Source: Brienomyrus brachyistius
Taxonomy: Eukaryota > Chordata > Actinopteri > Osteoglossiformes > Mormyridae
Assembly: GCF_023856365.1 (NCBI RefSeq)
Contig: NC_064541.1
Span: forward strand, 23,972,214 to 24,036,213
Length of the DNA: 64,000 bases
Reading direction: 5' to 3'
Part shown: one piece after another, positions 29,201 through 41,622 of the stretch
Layout of the letters: each line of letters begins with the position of its first letter
How positions within the stretch are numbered: position 1 is the stretch's first letter
The notes under the pieces: model-generated
Told to the model about the DNA's origin: nothing
Database searches by the model: none
Seen by the model: the letters and a program-made list of their open reading frames with translations, nothing else
Position numbers and translations under genes: made by a program

Positions 29201-32200
29201 CCCATGCACTGATTTCCACTATACAATCATGCATCCCAACTTTTTTGGAAACGGTTGTATAATTACTTAAAATAACTGCAGAACTAACACCTAGTGCTGG
29301 ATGGATGGATGGTCAGATGGACGCTTAGATAGATGGAAACTGAGGAACTGCCCAGCACCAATGACTTGTGGAAGGACATAAATACATATTATATATTTAA
29401 TATTATTGCCACCTGCCCTTATTTTCCTGTCTCCCTTACTGATAAGCATTGCAGAGATTAACAGTAACGTATGGGACTACTTAATAGCAATATATATATA
29501 TATATTATATTTGTATTATATTTGTTCTTATTGATCAGGAAACAAGGCAGAAGAAATTTAATGAAGAATTGCACACATTATACATTCATGACATATCAGC
29601 AACTAGATACAAACCATTGAAAATATTACAACTCATTATTTCAGATTTAGTGTTTTACATCAGTTTGTGTTGTAATAAACTGTGTAACTTTTTTTAAAGT
29701 TTAGAGGTCATAAGTAAATGCATGGCCATAGACTGCTTGAGAGCTTTATAGGGCTCCATGTTACAAAGGGGAATTGCTTTATGTGAGCAGAAAGTATGTT
29801 TAGTCTATGAAAAACTCTTCTGGGTAACAAAGACAAAGAAGCACACGAAATCTCTAATTTTTCATGTTACATTGCTCATTGTTGTAACTTGTGTCACTAA
29901 TGTCAAATCACTGAAAAGGCAGTGTAATGAGACTGAGATTATTCCATTAACGCACTGCATCTCTGCAAGTCACTATAGTTAACAGTCCAAGAGCAGTAAA
30001 CAGCAAATCAATGCAGAAATACAGCAATGGGAACAAGACGAATGGATCTCACGCCAGGAGGTGAAGTGAGAAAATGGATTTTAAGTCGCTCACAAACCAT
30101 TTGCAAGCAGCATTATTAAAGGCAAGGAAGAAGGCGCAGCCTTTTCCATCAAAGGCTCTCACTGGATTGACTGTTGCAGAGCTGGTCATGACACATAATT
30201 CAGTACAATGCACTAATTATTGAAGGGTATTGCCACTGACAGTAAGGTCAGGTGTTAGTCAAAACTGAGCCAAAACGATATTTATCAATAGTAATACTGT
30301 GATGTAGTATGAGCAAACTAGACATACAGCTTTCGCTAAATGAAAGGTTTAACCTCATTTTAATTTTCGGTCAACTTGTAGTCTGGTCACTCTCTTATTG
30401 TTATATAAAGTTACATTAACTTTATTAGTGTCCAAAGCAACATACAAGTAATGAAAATAGCACAATTATCTGGTACCGTTGCAGTGAAAATATCTAGATA
30501 AATCAGTAATGCCCGTAAAGTAATAAGATAAAACGGAATCTGCTAAACAAGCAAATATAATTAAAGTAATAACATATACATTACACCTCATTCATTTATA
30601 ATCAGGTTACAACAATCTAGAGCCTGCAAGAAGATGCATGATGAAGATGGGTCCGGTCACCAGTCTAAAGCCTAATGGTCTAATGTTTAGCTCTCCACAA
30701 CAGGAGCAGCACAGGAATACATACAGACATGCTTTAAAATGTTTGGGTCATTTATGTGTAATTATATACTTAGTCACTTTCTCATTTAGCCTCGGTATGA
30801 GAATAAGGCCCTTATATCCTCAGCTTTGTGTAGAATCATTTCAGTTTCTATCAGCTTTTAAAACAACAAAAAAACGTTGTTCAACCCAACTGTACTTTTT
30901 TTTCTCATGTTGTTTAAAGAAATAGGAAGTATAATCCCCAGATCTTCATGAATGACTATACTTGCTATCTTTGTTTTTAGTATAATTTTCGGACCACTAC
31001 ACTTTAAGAGAAATTTTCATAAAAAATTCCTTGAACAATCATAGCTTATTGCAAATATCTTGATATATCTACCTCAAAACAAAATGCAAATAATGCCTTA
31101 ATATCGTGGGGTTCTGTATGAAATATCTATCATATAGCATCACAATAAAGCTACTACTGCAATCACAAGCATAGCAGACATTATGATCTGAAATGAATTA
31201 CTGATTGCAAATTATTAAAGAACAGAAAGGACTGATGGTCTTTTTAAAAAAAAAAAAAATAAAAAAAAACGAAATTAGCCTCCTATACACTTTACTTGGT
31301 TCTTGTAACATTTCGAAAGAAAAGTAATATATATCACTCCTCCGTACTACGTAATAAATGGTGATTTTGTGCTTTTTGTTGACATGGAATACAGTGCCTG
31401 TTATCTGGCTAGAAAGTTTCTTTAATGAAAATTCATGTGTGGGTGCCTTCATATGTTAGTCTGCTTATTGGGTAACACTGGTATTAGAGAGAGACCTTGC
31501 ACACTGCACAGACACTCACTTATAGAGCAAATTCCTATGTCTAGAGGGAGGATTTGCAAATTTATTTTGCCATGCAGAGACTGCTAATTTGACCCCTGTG
31601 CCCAGCACTGTCAAGTTCTTGAAATTCTTGGATTCCTGCCGAAGAAAGAAGGACAAAGGATGGGACACAAAGCAGGAGATGGGTCAGTTGGGTGAGGTGA
31701 GCCTGGCAGCCCAAAAGATCAGAGGCAAAGCATCCTCCTTAGGGATGATTACATTGTAAAGTTGGTTCTCATTGGAAGCATTATCAGTCCAGAATATATA
31801 GAATCCTCTAATTGTTATTAAAGCAAGATGTGGTAATGTTGTAGTCGGATGTCAACTGTGTCAGCTTGAAGGAGAGCTTGTTGAGTCTTCTCTGCCAAAG
31901 ATCTGTGTCTTTTGGCATTGTGGGCAGCATGTCCCAGCCAGAGAACCGGAACTTGTGTACCGCACAGTTGTGTGGCTCAGCAGTCTAAGCCCAGCTTGGC
32001 AAGGGTGTCCTGGGCTAAGCCAAAATAGATGAACTGCATAAGATAAAAATGTTTTATTACTTCATGTGTGTTAAAAATATAACTTTGTGTTTGAATTTGC
32101 ATTCTGAACTGACGGAAAAAGGCAAATCACAAGGCAATTACAAATATGGCTATATAATTATAGTTGCGGAAAAAATTGCGGAAAACAGAGTCCACACTGT

Positions 32201-32215
32201 ATTTTCCAAGGAATC
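29201..32215. other. No gene recognised
   Basis: AT-rich. Contains a short GGAT run near 29,300, a TA run near 29,490, and a poly-A tract at about 31,246-31,268. An open frame at 30,638-30,925 has no recognisable domain. The 31,480-32,040 block has near-average base composition but no repeat or domain signal. Confidence 0.45.
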
Positions 32216-32219
32216 TGTA

Positions 32220-32545
32220 TTTTTAAATCCTGATTTAATCGTGGTTTTGCTGGTAGAATGCTTCAATAAGCAGCAGGTTGCTTCTAGGTTCAAAATTTCT
32301 AAGACAGCAGTACACAAGAACAATGTGAAGCAGGAGACACTGGGAACGATCAGAATCCAGTAACATAAAGGGTGGAAGTGACTTTCTATTGCCAGAGATA
32401 ACTGTTTACTTATCTGACAGTTTCTCATGAATCAGAGGATGACATCAAAAGCGTTCAAAAGGATTGGGACACATTAAGTGCAGGTGTGAAGTGCACTGCT
32501 AGGACAGTTCGTATCAAGCTCCTAGAAGTAGTACTGAAGTCCCAT
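32220..32545 (+). pseudogene. Tc1-like transposase N-terminal fragment
   Basis: The frame reads VLLVECFNKQQVASRFKISK, then TAVHKNNVKQETLGT, a paired-type helix-turn-helix of Tc1 transposases. After a stop, shifted phrases RDNCLLI, NQRMTSKAFKR and VKCTARTVRIKLLEVVLKSH give the second DNA-binding subdomain (usually SARTVRRRLLEAGLKS). The DDE domain is missing and no terminal repeats were found. Confidence 0.7.
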
Positions 32546-35500
32546 TAAGTGCTTTACATATATTTCACAGACGCACATTTGTAAATTGAGAAATGATTGA
32601 GAGAATAAATTGTGCTGTGGTCTCAATTTTTTCGGCAGCTGCATAAGTGAAGCTCTTTGTGGCAACTTTATGAAATGTGGCTTAAAGACATTAATTGAAA
32701 TATTTGTCTATTTAGCATTTGTACATATGCAAATCGAATAAGCATTAATGTTGACTCTTGTGCTTAGCTGTCAAAGCAATACTCATTGCTGTCAAAGCAA
32801 TTTTGGGTGTTTATTTTGACAGGAAATGAATTCCTGTGTTGAGTGGGATGGGTAAGTTCTCAACAGTAAGCTTCCGCAACCCACATCTCTTTACGGCAGT
32901 TGTAGATGAGTGAGATTTTCCCTAGGTCTTCATACACCTGACCATCTGCTAATACAATGTCCTGGCATTAACTTTCTTCCAGCACCTTCTTGTCGATTTT
33001 CTGTGACAGATGCTTTCTCATCAGGGTGAAATACCTGAGTCCAACTCTGACTTTCCTCCCTCACACCAGAAAGTATGCACAGAAAACATACAATGAAGAA
33101 TTATCTAAAATTTTAATAAAGCTGAGGATGAGGTGTGGCTGGTAATATTTGAAAAAATGGACAAAATTTTAGCTTTGCAAATATATATTTAAAGATGTGC
33201 ATATGTGTGCCTGTATAACAGACACAATACTAAGACTTTTCTGACTCTACTAACTAATCAAAAGCGACTTTGTTCTATCAGCTACGGTCATAACCAATAA
33301 AAAAGTATTTTTTCCAAGGTCTTTTCTTCCCGTCGCAAACCGGTTAGGTTTTATTTCATGCTGAATTCAGGCAATGCAGAGTTTCTTCCATATATCTCAA
33401 GCCATTGTTCTCAGTTTCTCTTTCAGCAATAAACAGTAACATTGCTTTGTGACAGAACTGAAGTTTGATGCCTTTCCATTTATATTTCTTTTTTTACATG
33501 TTCATAAAATTATGGAAAATCTAATAGAAATTGTCTGACTGGGTTTGAAATTGATGTTTTTATTAACATAATATTATATCGCATAACTTATGAAGCTCTT
33601 AATTTGATTGCAATGCATGAAGAATAATGCCAAAATATCGGATGGCAGCTTCCAGTGTTTTCACATTTTCATTCACTCAGTATTTAAATGCCTGATTCAA
33701 TTACATCTTGACTCATCGTTGCTAACCTCCAGATTCCATGCCTTATGTGTCTTGTTTCATCCTGTTCTTCCTGAGTCCTTATTACATAAAGCGCTGACTG
33801 CTCGTTTACAACCATTTGAAACATACAAAAAAAAATTGTAATTCTATCAGATGCTTTCAGTCAAACATTTGCTATCTCAGGTAGTTGCTCCTGATGCATG
33901 TCCATTTCCTAACTTTGAAACTGAGCCTCTTCCCAACTTAGTGCATGCTTGTCACCATCCTGTCCAGACTGTTATTTACCATGTTTGGCCATGATTAAGC
34001 TATAAAAATCATCAGCGTTGTTCCTTTATTAGGCATCTAAAGACTGATTTATATTTCTCTGTAGAATTTATGCTGTAGCCTGACGTGCACCTCCCCAGAA
34101 ATGTGACTACCGGCGGCAGGCTACATCATAGAGTACATTGCTACCGGCAACATATAAATCAACCTTAAGACATGACAGCTGTTAAGTACCCTTAGGCTGA
34201 ATGAACAGGGAAAAATGATAATTAAAACTGAAAAACATGGTAATGAAACATGCATATAAGAGGTTACTATAATGCTGCAGTTTATTAATAAATGCCTTAG
34301 TCTTGTCTTAAATAGCTGCACACATCTCTTGGGTCTCAAAAAAATTTGGGCTGTGGTTATTTGTGGTCAGTGAGCATCTAAATAGACCTTGTCAAATGGT
34401 CTTTGATTGAGCTGTTGATTGGATTGTTTTTGTGTCAGGTTTTTCCACCTCATCTTTGTTTCCACTAATCAGCGCCGTTTTTGTTTTCTCCAATAATACC
34501 AGACCCAAGTGACATGTAAGTCAGTCCTGATCACCCATGCTGCCAATGTTGTTCGTCTCCCCTGTGCATAATAAAATCTCATCTTTTCTTTTAGGATAGG
34601 GTTTTTCTATTCTTCCACTTCAGCTATGAATAAGCTAAAACAATTCCGTTTCTTTCATGTCTTTGGTTTTTTTGTTTCAGAAAACTGCTTGTCACCAAAA
34701 TAACCCAAACTGTCAAGGGTTAGTGGGAGCAGCATTATACTTGCTGGCCTTTCTTCTGTCTGTGGACTTAGATAACCTGCCGTCATAGACAGAGCTGTGA
34801 ATTTAGAAAGATAAACAATTTTGAAGGAGAGTGCCTGACTCTTCACAATGAAATTGGGTGCTGCACCCTAAACACTGAGGAAAATGTGGAACATGGAAAA
34901 TCCAGAAAGAAAGCAAACACTGAAAATGCTCCCAAAAATGAAATCCACCCAGAAAGTCACTCACGGATGCATGCACATAAATGCCGCAATGAGCATCTGT
35001 TTCTGCAGACTAAATCATACACCGGCACATACACACAAGCACACACACAGCTTTGCAATTAATATAATAAAAAATGGTCAAAATAAAAAAAGCAGAACAT
35101 TTAGTCCACACAATGTAATATAAACATAATACACATACACATATGCATATCTACAGACGTAGACACACCAAGGTCCGCATACACACAGAAATGAACAGAC
35201 TCACCAACAGATGCACATTTATTTATAGCTATTCAAACATGCTGTGCAAACTTATTTATCTCTCTATCTGCTCACCCATATATATGTTATCTGAAAGCCA
35301 CAGGCACTCAATCTAAGAGAACTGCTCTGCTGGCCTGGTTTCATTATAGAGATTTCAGATCCTCCATGAGAAAATTAACTCAGTGGATCATGCAAATTGG
35401 TTTCATCCTCTGGGTACCTTCAGTCAATGGACATACAGTCATTTTAATCTAATTCCTTTTAATTAACTTCTTCAAATTTTGCCTTCAGTTTTTTTTCTTG

Positions 35501-35800
35501 TTATACTCTCTGACTTGATAAATTCCATCAGGAGAAGAAGGGGTGTTAATGCCAAGTAGATGATACTGAACAGAAGTGGACAGCAGTGATGCTGCTACAT
35601 GTGAATGCATTTAAGTGACAATCATTGGCTTTGGCTTAGTCATACTGCTCTGCATTATATATGGATGATATATGAATCACTTGTTTTAAATGGATATATG
35701 CAGAATTGCAGTGGATCAGTGTTCATTGGTGTTTTTGGGGTGTGTGTGTGTTTATGTAACTGCATCTGTTTGTGGGGATTTTTATTAATCAATATATGGC
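32546..35800. other. No gene recognised
   Basis: AT-rich DNA with no recognisable coding domain or element termini. Short open frames (for example 33,608-33,841 and 34,884-35,123) have ordinary low-complexity composition. Confidence 0.5.
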
Positions 35801-35801
35801 T

Positions 35802-35802
35802 G

Positions 35803-35837
<35 letters not shown>

Positions 35838-35839
35838 AT
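35802..35839. repeat. TA then TG microsatellite
   Basis: A short (TA)n followed by about 14 TG repeats. Confidence 0.9.
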
Positions 35840-36449
35840 AATTACAGGTGATTAAAATTATATATTTTTAATATGCATGCTCTTTTGTATTTTAATACTT
35901 TTGTTTTAATATTTCAAAGCGTGGGATGACTACGTATTGGCAGTCTGCTTGTCATGTTCATAGTTACAGCCATCTTTTGTGTATAGCATTTCTGTACGAC
36001 CTATGATGGCAATGCAGTAACAGGCTATCAGAAATAATCACATTTGCTTTACGATGCCTTGCCTTTCCACCTTTAAATAAGCTGAAGTGAGCAGTAAAAT
36101 AGAAGATCCATTCACTCATTCCAGTCTGAGATTGTTACTGTAGGTTCATTTAGCAGACATCTTCATGTGGATGGTTGTGCGCCTGTTGAAGTGGTTGACT
36201 GGAATTATTTGGAAGTATATTTGAGTGTTTGTGTGCCAGTACAGTTACGTGGGTGGTTGTTGTTTCATTTTTAACTTTTTTTTTCTCGGTCTGCGTGAGT
36301 ACTTGTCTGTCCTTGTTAATAGGTAGTGCGAGTGTTATCAATAGCTGCGAGTGTCACGCGAGCAGCATTTTTGTCCGCGTACCTTCGCTAAAATACCCAC
36401 AAGGTAATATTATCTTACTTCGGTAACATTAACTCAGAAAAGGACAGTT
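35840..36449. other. No gene; possible start of LINE 5' UTR
   Basis: From about 36,200 the sequence becomes less AT-rich (GCGAGTGTCACGCGAGCAGC, ACCTTCGC) and may already belong to the LINE 5' region that continues to 36,840. The exact 5' end was not found. Confidence 0.35.
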
Positions 36450-37860
36450 GCTCCTGAGCTTTGCTCGGTCACCAGTCGGGGCTGGGAGGACATTTCCCAC
36501 TTTTTTTCCCACTCCGGCAGTAGCCTGCTTTGAGAGGGTTTTTTGTGGTTTTTCGGCCTCCCTAGAGCAACTTCGCTTTAATCTATTTAAACGTGTTTCA
36601 GCAGGAAGTTAGTCTCGGGTAGGTAATTTTTCATTTGGTTATTTTAAAAGTTAATTTCTAAGGTTGTTATCTCTGACCCTATCACATATTTTAAAAAGTT
36701 TGCAAGTCTTTAGTGTTTTATTGTCCTTGGCATTTTATTATATTAACTATACGTTAATTAAATCAAGTCAAAGTTAAATACGCTATATAAATACACTGGG
36801 CTGGGAGCAAAGGACGGGGTCATAGTGAGCTAGTTAATTATGAGGCCAGCTCAGTGTTGTGTTTGCAAGATGTTTGCCCTTCTAGATGTTTGCGTCCAGT
36901 CAGACTTCATTTGCGAGCGATGTAAGTTAGTGGACTCACTCACGGTCAAGGTTCGGAACCTTGAGCAGCAACTGGCTCTCATCCAACACAACAGTGAGTT
37001 AAAAGAGAGAGCTAATACACATTTTAGGGAGACTGTGTGTACATCACAAGGTGGGGAGAATGATGAACAGGTAAGTCGAAGGAGCTGGGTGAACGTAGGT
37101 CATGGATGTTGAAAAGGGCGTACACAGTTCACAGAGGCGGCATCACCTGAAGTAATGATGTCTAACCGCTTTCAGGTGCTTCCCTCTTTAGAGCCGGAAG
37201 AGACTGGGGAGGCAGGTGGGCCCTTGGGCACTAAGGAGCCGCCTACCCCCAGGAGCAGGGAGGTTGTGGTAGGAGGGGATTTAATTATTAGTGGTTTAGA
37301 TAGTTATGTAAGCACCTGTGATAGAGGGTCCCATACGGTGTCTTGCCTGCCTGGCCCCCAGGTAGGGGACCTTCTGAATTGTGTGGGCAGGATTTTGGCC
37401 CCAGCCAGGGTGGATCCAGTGGTTGTGGTGCATATTGGCACCAATGACACAGGAAAGGGCAGGAGGACTGTTCTGCCGGATAAATTTATAGAAGTCGCAG
37501 ATAAGCTTAGATGCAGAACATCCTCTGTGGTATTCTCTGGAATGCTTCTCGTGCCACGTGCAGCCAGTCCAAGTTATCTGGGACTAAATGCGTGGCTAAA
37601 ATGTTGGTGTAGGAAAGAGGGGTTTAGGTTTAACCGGCACTGGAAGACCTTCTGGAACAGGTGGGGCCTGTTCAAGCCGGATGGGTTGCATCTGAATCGG
37701 AGGGGAACCAGTATATTGTGTATGTGTAAGGGGTATGTGTAGAGTAATTGAGGATTGTTTAAACTAGGGACTGGGGGGGGGGGGCAGGGAGGTTAGTTAA
37801 GAATTTAGGTGGGGAGAGATGGAAAGCCCCAAGAAATATTAAAAGTGGGCACTATAAAAT
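36450..37860 (+). mobile_element. CR1-like LINE, 5' UTR and ORF1 portion
   Basis: A non-coding leader (about 36,450-36,839) precedes an ORF1 with zinc-finger and esterase domains, followed by about 115 bases of inter-ORF sequence and a G-run (about 37,770). The element then stops abruptly at a Tc1 element near 37,866. No ORF2 follows. ORF2 pieces of CR1-type are found elsewhere in the window, possibly from the same family. Confidence 0.75.
36840..37742 (+). pseudogene. CR1-type ORF1: zinc finger, coiled coil, SGNH esterase
   Basis: One frame of 301 codons, broken only by TGA at 37,110-37,112. The N-terminus has C6-x2-C9 and C25-x2-C28, the PHD-like zinc motif of CR1 ORF1 proteins. VDSLTVKVRNLEQQLAL is a probable coiled coil. 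The second half is the SGNH/GDSL-type esterase: block I reads VVVGGDLIISG, where the nucleophile Ser of GDS is Leu (TTA, 37,281-37,283); block III HIGTNDTGKG and the C-terminal DGLHLNRRG with the Asp/His pair are kept. ORF1 proteins bind the LINE RNA; the esterase may act on membranes or lipids. Loss of the catalytic Ser and the stop make this copy defective. Confidence 0.87.
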
Positions 37861-37865
37861 GAAGG

Positions 37866-38276
37866 GAAACAGAGACCTCTACAGGCTAGACAATGGCACC
37901 TTAACTGCCATTAGGTATTGGGATGAAATCCTTGAACTCTTTGTCAGACCCTACACTGGTGCTGTGGGTCCTGGGTTCCTCCTGGTGCATGACAATGCCT
38001 GGCCTCATGTGGCAGGAGTATGCAGGCAGTTCGTGGAGCATGAAGGAATTGATACCATTGACTGACCCCCACACTCGCCTGACCTGAATCCAATAGAACA
38101 CCTCTAGGACATTATGTTTCGGTCTGTCCAATGCTGCCATGGTGCACCTCAGATTTTCCAGGAGCTTAGTGATGGCCTAGTCCAGATCTGGGAGAAGATC
38201 CCCCAGGATACGATCCGTCGCCTCATTAGGAGCATGCCTACATACATACAAACACATCGGGGCCATACAAACTACT
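37866..38276 (+). pseudogene. Tc1-like transposase catalytic domain
   Basis: It reads RDLYRLDNGTLTAIRYWDEI, then VRPYTGAVGPGFLLVHDNAW, where the second catalytic Asp is in HDN, and PHVAGVCRQFVEHEGIDTID, then stop, PPHSPDLNPIEHL with the DD34E Glu, stop, DIMFRS. It ends with QDTIRRLIRSMP and GHTNY. A Trp codon is TGA or TAG in two places (DW-PP and LW-D). The first Asp and DNA-binding region lie upstream of the truncation. Cut-and-paste activity is impossible for this copy. Confidence 0.9.
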
Positions 38277-38475
38277 GAATGAAATTTTAGCAAAATGGAC
38301 TAGTCTACTTTTTCTTTGATATTTGGGGTGTTTCTAAATTCAGCCCTCTGTAGGTTGATAATTTTCACTTCCATCAAATGATGCGGCACCCTTTCATGCT
38401 TAACAAATTACCCAGTGCATATCAGTATAGACGTCCAGCATGATTTTTTTTCCCATTGAGATCTAATGTGTTTTC

Positions 38476-38763
38476 TGTCATACCCGGCTCGTACGCTCCT
38501 CGTGTGTGCCACGCCCCCCTGATTACCCACGTGTGCTTCCCTGATCGTATCCAGCTGTGTCTGATTATGTTTGCCCAGTCTTGTGTATTTCAGTCCGTGT
38601 CTTGCGCTGGTTCCTTGTCCGTCATTGATGTTTGTCGATGTCAGTACCTGCCAGTGTTCCGTCCTGCACTTGCCCTCAAATAAATCCCCGTTTTTCCCGA
38701 TTTTCGCTTGCTTGCCTGCTCCTTGCCTGCCTGTTCGCCTTACCCGCTACCCGCATCGTGACA
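38476..38763 (+). mobile_element. Solo LTR (family 1) with TTTTC duplication
   Basis: The 288-bp LTR starts TGTCATACCCGGCTCG and ends ATCGTGACA, with exact TTTTC at 38,471-38,475 and 38,764-38,768. It contains a TATTTCAGTCC promoter-like motif and AATAAATCCCC near 38,681. It is inserted in the 3' terminal repeat of a Tc1 element. Confidence 0.92.
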
Positions 38764-38799
38764 TTTTCAAAGTGTTCCTTTATTTTTTTGAGCAGTGTA

Positions 38800-40890
38800 T
38801 ATAAATATATATAAAATAATTATTACATACATACATGGATTGCATTTCAGTAGTGCTTTTCCCCTTACTTGCCCTGGGTTTGATTCAGACAGTAGAGTGC
38901 CTTCCAATGACCACCCATACCACTTAAAGCACCAGTTTGGTTGTTTTCCGTCCAAGCCCAACCCTGCCAAGATTTAGTTGATTTAGATTCTGGTTGAAAC
39001 AAAATCTTGGTCTGGATTTTTACTTGCTGGACCTGAACTATCTACCTCTGTCTGCAAATGACCAGGGTGTCAAGTGTTCTGTGGGCTGTAGCTTCTGGAT
39101 TTTCCTCTGCTTGCATTGTGAAGGTGATATCTGCCCTGATATGAATCAGTCCTGGATAATTTCTTTGGTTCTTTATGTTTTCCATTGTGGGCTGTCACTC
39201 AATCATACCCCCATCCCCAATGCTAATCTCCTTTCTACAGATCCAGACCTGAGCTGTGCTGACAGATATCTATACTGTCAGCAGACAGCAGCATCAATAA
39301 TTTATCCCCAGGCCATTTCGTACCTTGTCGCTGATTTGAGACAACTCAATAGAACCTTAAGTGAGAGTTATGCTCTAGTCTTCTGTTATGCTCATAATTT
39401 TAAAGCTGTTTCCTCTTTATACAGTTTAGTCCTCATTAGAGCTATAATAGTACAGTGAACAGTATCGCTGTTACAGGACTGGGGAAAAATCAGGAATATT
39501 CAGTGCTAGCACTAGGAGTTGGTGTAGTCAGTGTTTAAATATAGATGGAGTCTGGCTATGCCTCCTTATGTCCAAATCAAATCTTGCTGAAGTGAAACTC
39601 CACCTCTTTCAACATTAACCTTTTATTCTTAATGTCCCAAAATTTTGTAAAAGTTTTAAAGTGAGCGTTTTAATAAAAGGTCAATTTTGTGTTAAAAATC
39701 AAGTTTTCTCATCAGCTTTAATGTTAATTTTGATTAGACCAGATATTCATTGCTCAAGTGGATCAGATATCCCTACCTGATGCCTTGATTTGTGTCCCAT
39801 TTTTGTATTTTGTCTTATTTTGCCTATTGAACTGCAGCCACGACATCACTTACTAGCTGGACTCTATTGGATGTAAGATGTGTAAGAAGCAATCCATGAA
39901 TAACTTGAGTTTTTAATGCATTTTCATGGGACATCATGAATGAATAATCAAGAATATTATTTCTAGTGATAAGCCATTTTGATGCATTTTTAAGTTTCAT
40001 TTAGATGTTATCCTTTAAAAAAATTCAAGTACTCTCCAACCAGACAATCTATATAATACCCACATCAAGTAAAAATTACTTTTTATTCTTATTATTTGTG
40101 TATCGCTTCAAAGTTGTAAAACAACATGCCAGTGATGGTACATATTGAATCTTTAAGACTGTGATCATAAATATGTATGATAACTGAAAAAAAATTATAA
40201 AGTCCTGGTACAGTTTTGTTCCCCAAAGTACATAACCATTAATGTACAGGTACAAAAATGTTCCTCAGAGTCCTTTTTTTTTACTTAAATTAGACTAAAA
40301 AGTACACTTATCTACAGATAGAGTAATTTCAGGGTACAGCCCCAGTGACAAGTGATTGCAATTTTTGAAAAAAATTTTGAATGAAATGTACAGAGCCACT
40401 TATTCCGGGGCCCCTGCTCTGTACCTGACTGTGCTCCTCCTCCTCCTCTCTAATTTAACCCTTAAGCAGCTGAAGACAGATTATGTTAAAATATATAATT
40501 ATAATATAATATAATTGGATGGAAATTCATAGGAGAATCAGAACATGAAAGAAGTGTTTTATCAATACCACTTGGAAAGAAAAAGTTATCTTACAGTCAG
40601 TACCTGGCATAAAATAGATTATAATGAATAATTGACTTTATGTTGCGTTAGAAAAAATATGCCTTAACTATATTTATCTACAAATAAGTTTGGAAAAAAA
40701 ACAACAACATTCATCTATATATTCCTTAATTTGAAAGAGAAATATGCATTTAAGACAAAGACTGTAAAGTACCATTTCATTCAACGGGACATGGATTTCA
40801 CTTAAGTAACATGTTCTTGCTGTATGTTGATTGGTGTGTGTATATGTATCTGTGTGCATGTATATATATAATATATGTATGTATGCATGT
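38800..40890. other. No gene; one unrecognised 154-codon frame
   Basis: The frame at 38,994-39,458 (+) is longer than most in this AT-rich DNA, with several Cys and hydrophobic stretches, but I recognise no domain and see no splice or promoter context. Chance is the likeliest explanation. The remainder is AT-rich. Confidence 0.4.
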
Positions 40891-40896
40891 GTGTGT

Positions 40897-40897
40897 C

Positions 40898-40976
<79 letters not shown>
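40897..40976. repeat. TA/TG compound microsatellite
   Basis: About 20 TA repeats directly followed by about 16 TG repeats. Confidence 0.95.
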
Positions 40977-40977
<1 letters not shown>

Positions 40978-41049
40978 CCAGTTTCTTCAAGCATCGAAGT
41001 ACCTCACAGCGTAAGTAGCCAGTAAAGGCCTTAAAGATGAAAGAATAAT

Positions 41050-41622
41050 GACATGACCCCCTTCCTCACCTAACCTAAGCCCAATTCAGAACTTGTGGGC
41101 TCTTCTTAAACGGGAGATTTATGAGGAAGAAAAACAGTACAGCTCTCTGAACAGTGTCTGGGAGGCTCTGGTTGCTGCTGCACAAAAAGTTAACCGTCAA
41201 CAGATCCAGAAACTGACAGACTCCATAAATGGGAGGCTTAAGATTGGAATTGAAATGAAGTATGGCTATACTGGTCACTGATTGTTTTTAAAATATCAGA
41301 CAAACTTTCTTGTAAATTTTGAGTTGTTTGTTTATTATTTTCACCTTAATAGATGGGAATAGCCAAGTGAGATGGGAAAATCTTTTATAAAAAAATTTTA
41401 ATTTACATTTTTTTAATTAAAATTTTTACTTTAGTTGCATAATAAATCTGCACACTAATAGTTGCCTAATCATTGTATCCCCCTGAGAATGTTGACACTC
41501 ACATTTCCTTTGTGAAACATTTAGGTTTCAGGTTTATAGGCATGTTGAATTAGCACTGTACTTGTTCCATATCAAAATTAATCCTGAAAAATACAACTTG
41601 CCTAATAATTATGCATACAGTT
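41050..41622 (+). mobile_element. Second Tc1-like family, 3' half
   Basis: The coding end (41,057-41,281) is followed by AT-rich 3' sequence. At about 41,595-41,622 the terminal repeat AACTTGCCTAATAATTATGC ends at ACAGT, the terminus typical of a fish Tc1 family with TTATTAGGCAAGTT. TTGCCTAATCATTGTA near 41,462 is a second, internal copy of that motif. The 5' part is missing. Confidence 0.75.
41057..41281 (+). pseudogene. Tc1-like transposase C-terminus
   Basis: Reads (stop)PNLSPIQNLWALLKREIYEE, then SLNSVWEALVAAAQKVN and QQIQKLTDSINGRLK, ending GYTGH before the stop. PIQNLW is the DD34E-Glu block (usually PIENLW) with Glu changed to Gln, so the catalytic residue is lost. Only the last ~75 codons remain. 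Confidence 0.85.

Larger units (their letters stand above)
37866..38799 (+). mobile_element. Tc1-like DNA transposon, 5'-truncated, split by an LTR
   Basis: The 5' terminal repeat is missing. The 3' end reads CCCATTGAGATCTAATGTG, then TTTTC, the LTR (38,476-38,763), TTTTC again, and AAAGTGTTCCTTTATTTTTT to GAGCAGTGTA. With the LTR removed, the Tc1 3' terminal repeat is contiguous. A TA lies at the outer end (38,798-38,799). Confidence 0.85.

Noticed and set aside
40674..40994. Frame rich in HTHTHT and IYIYIY
   Set aside because: Antisense translation of the TA/TG microsatellite.
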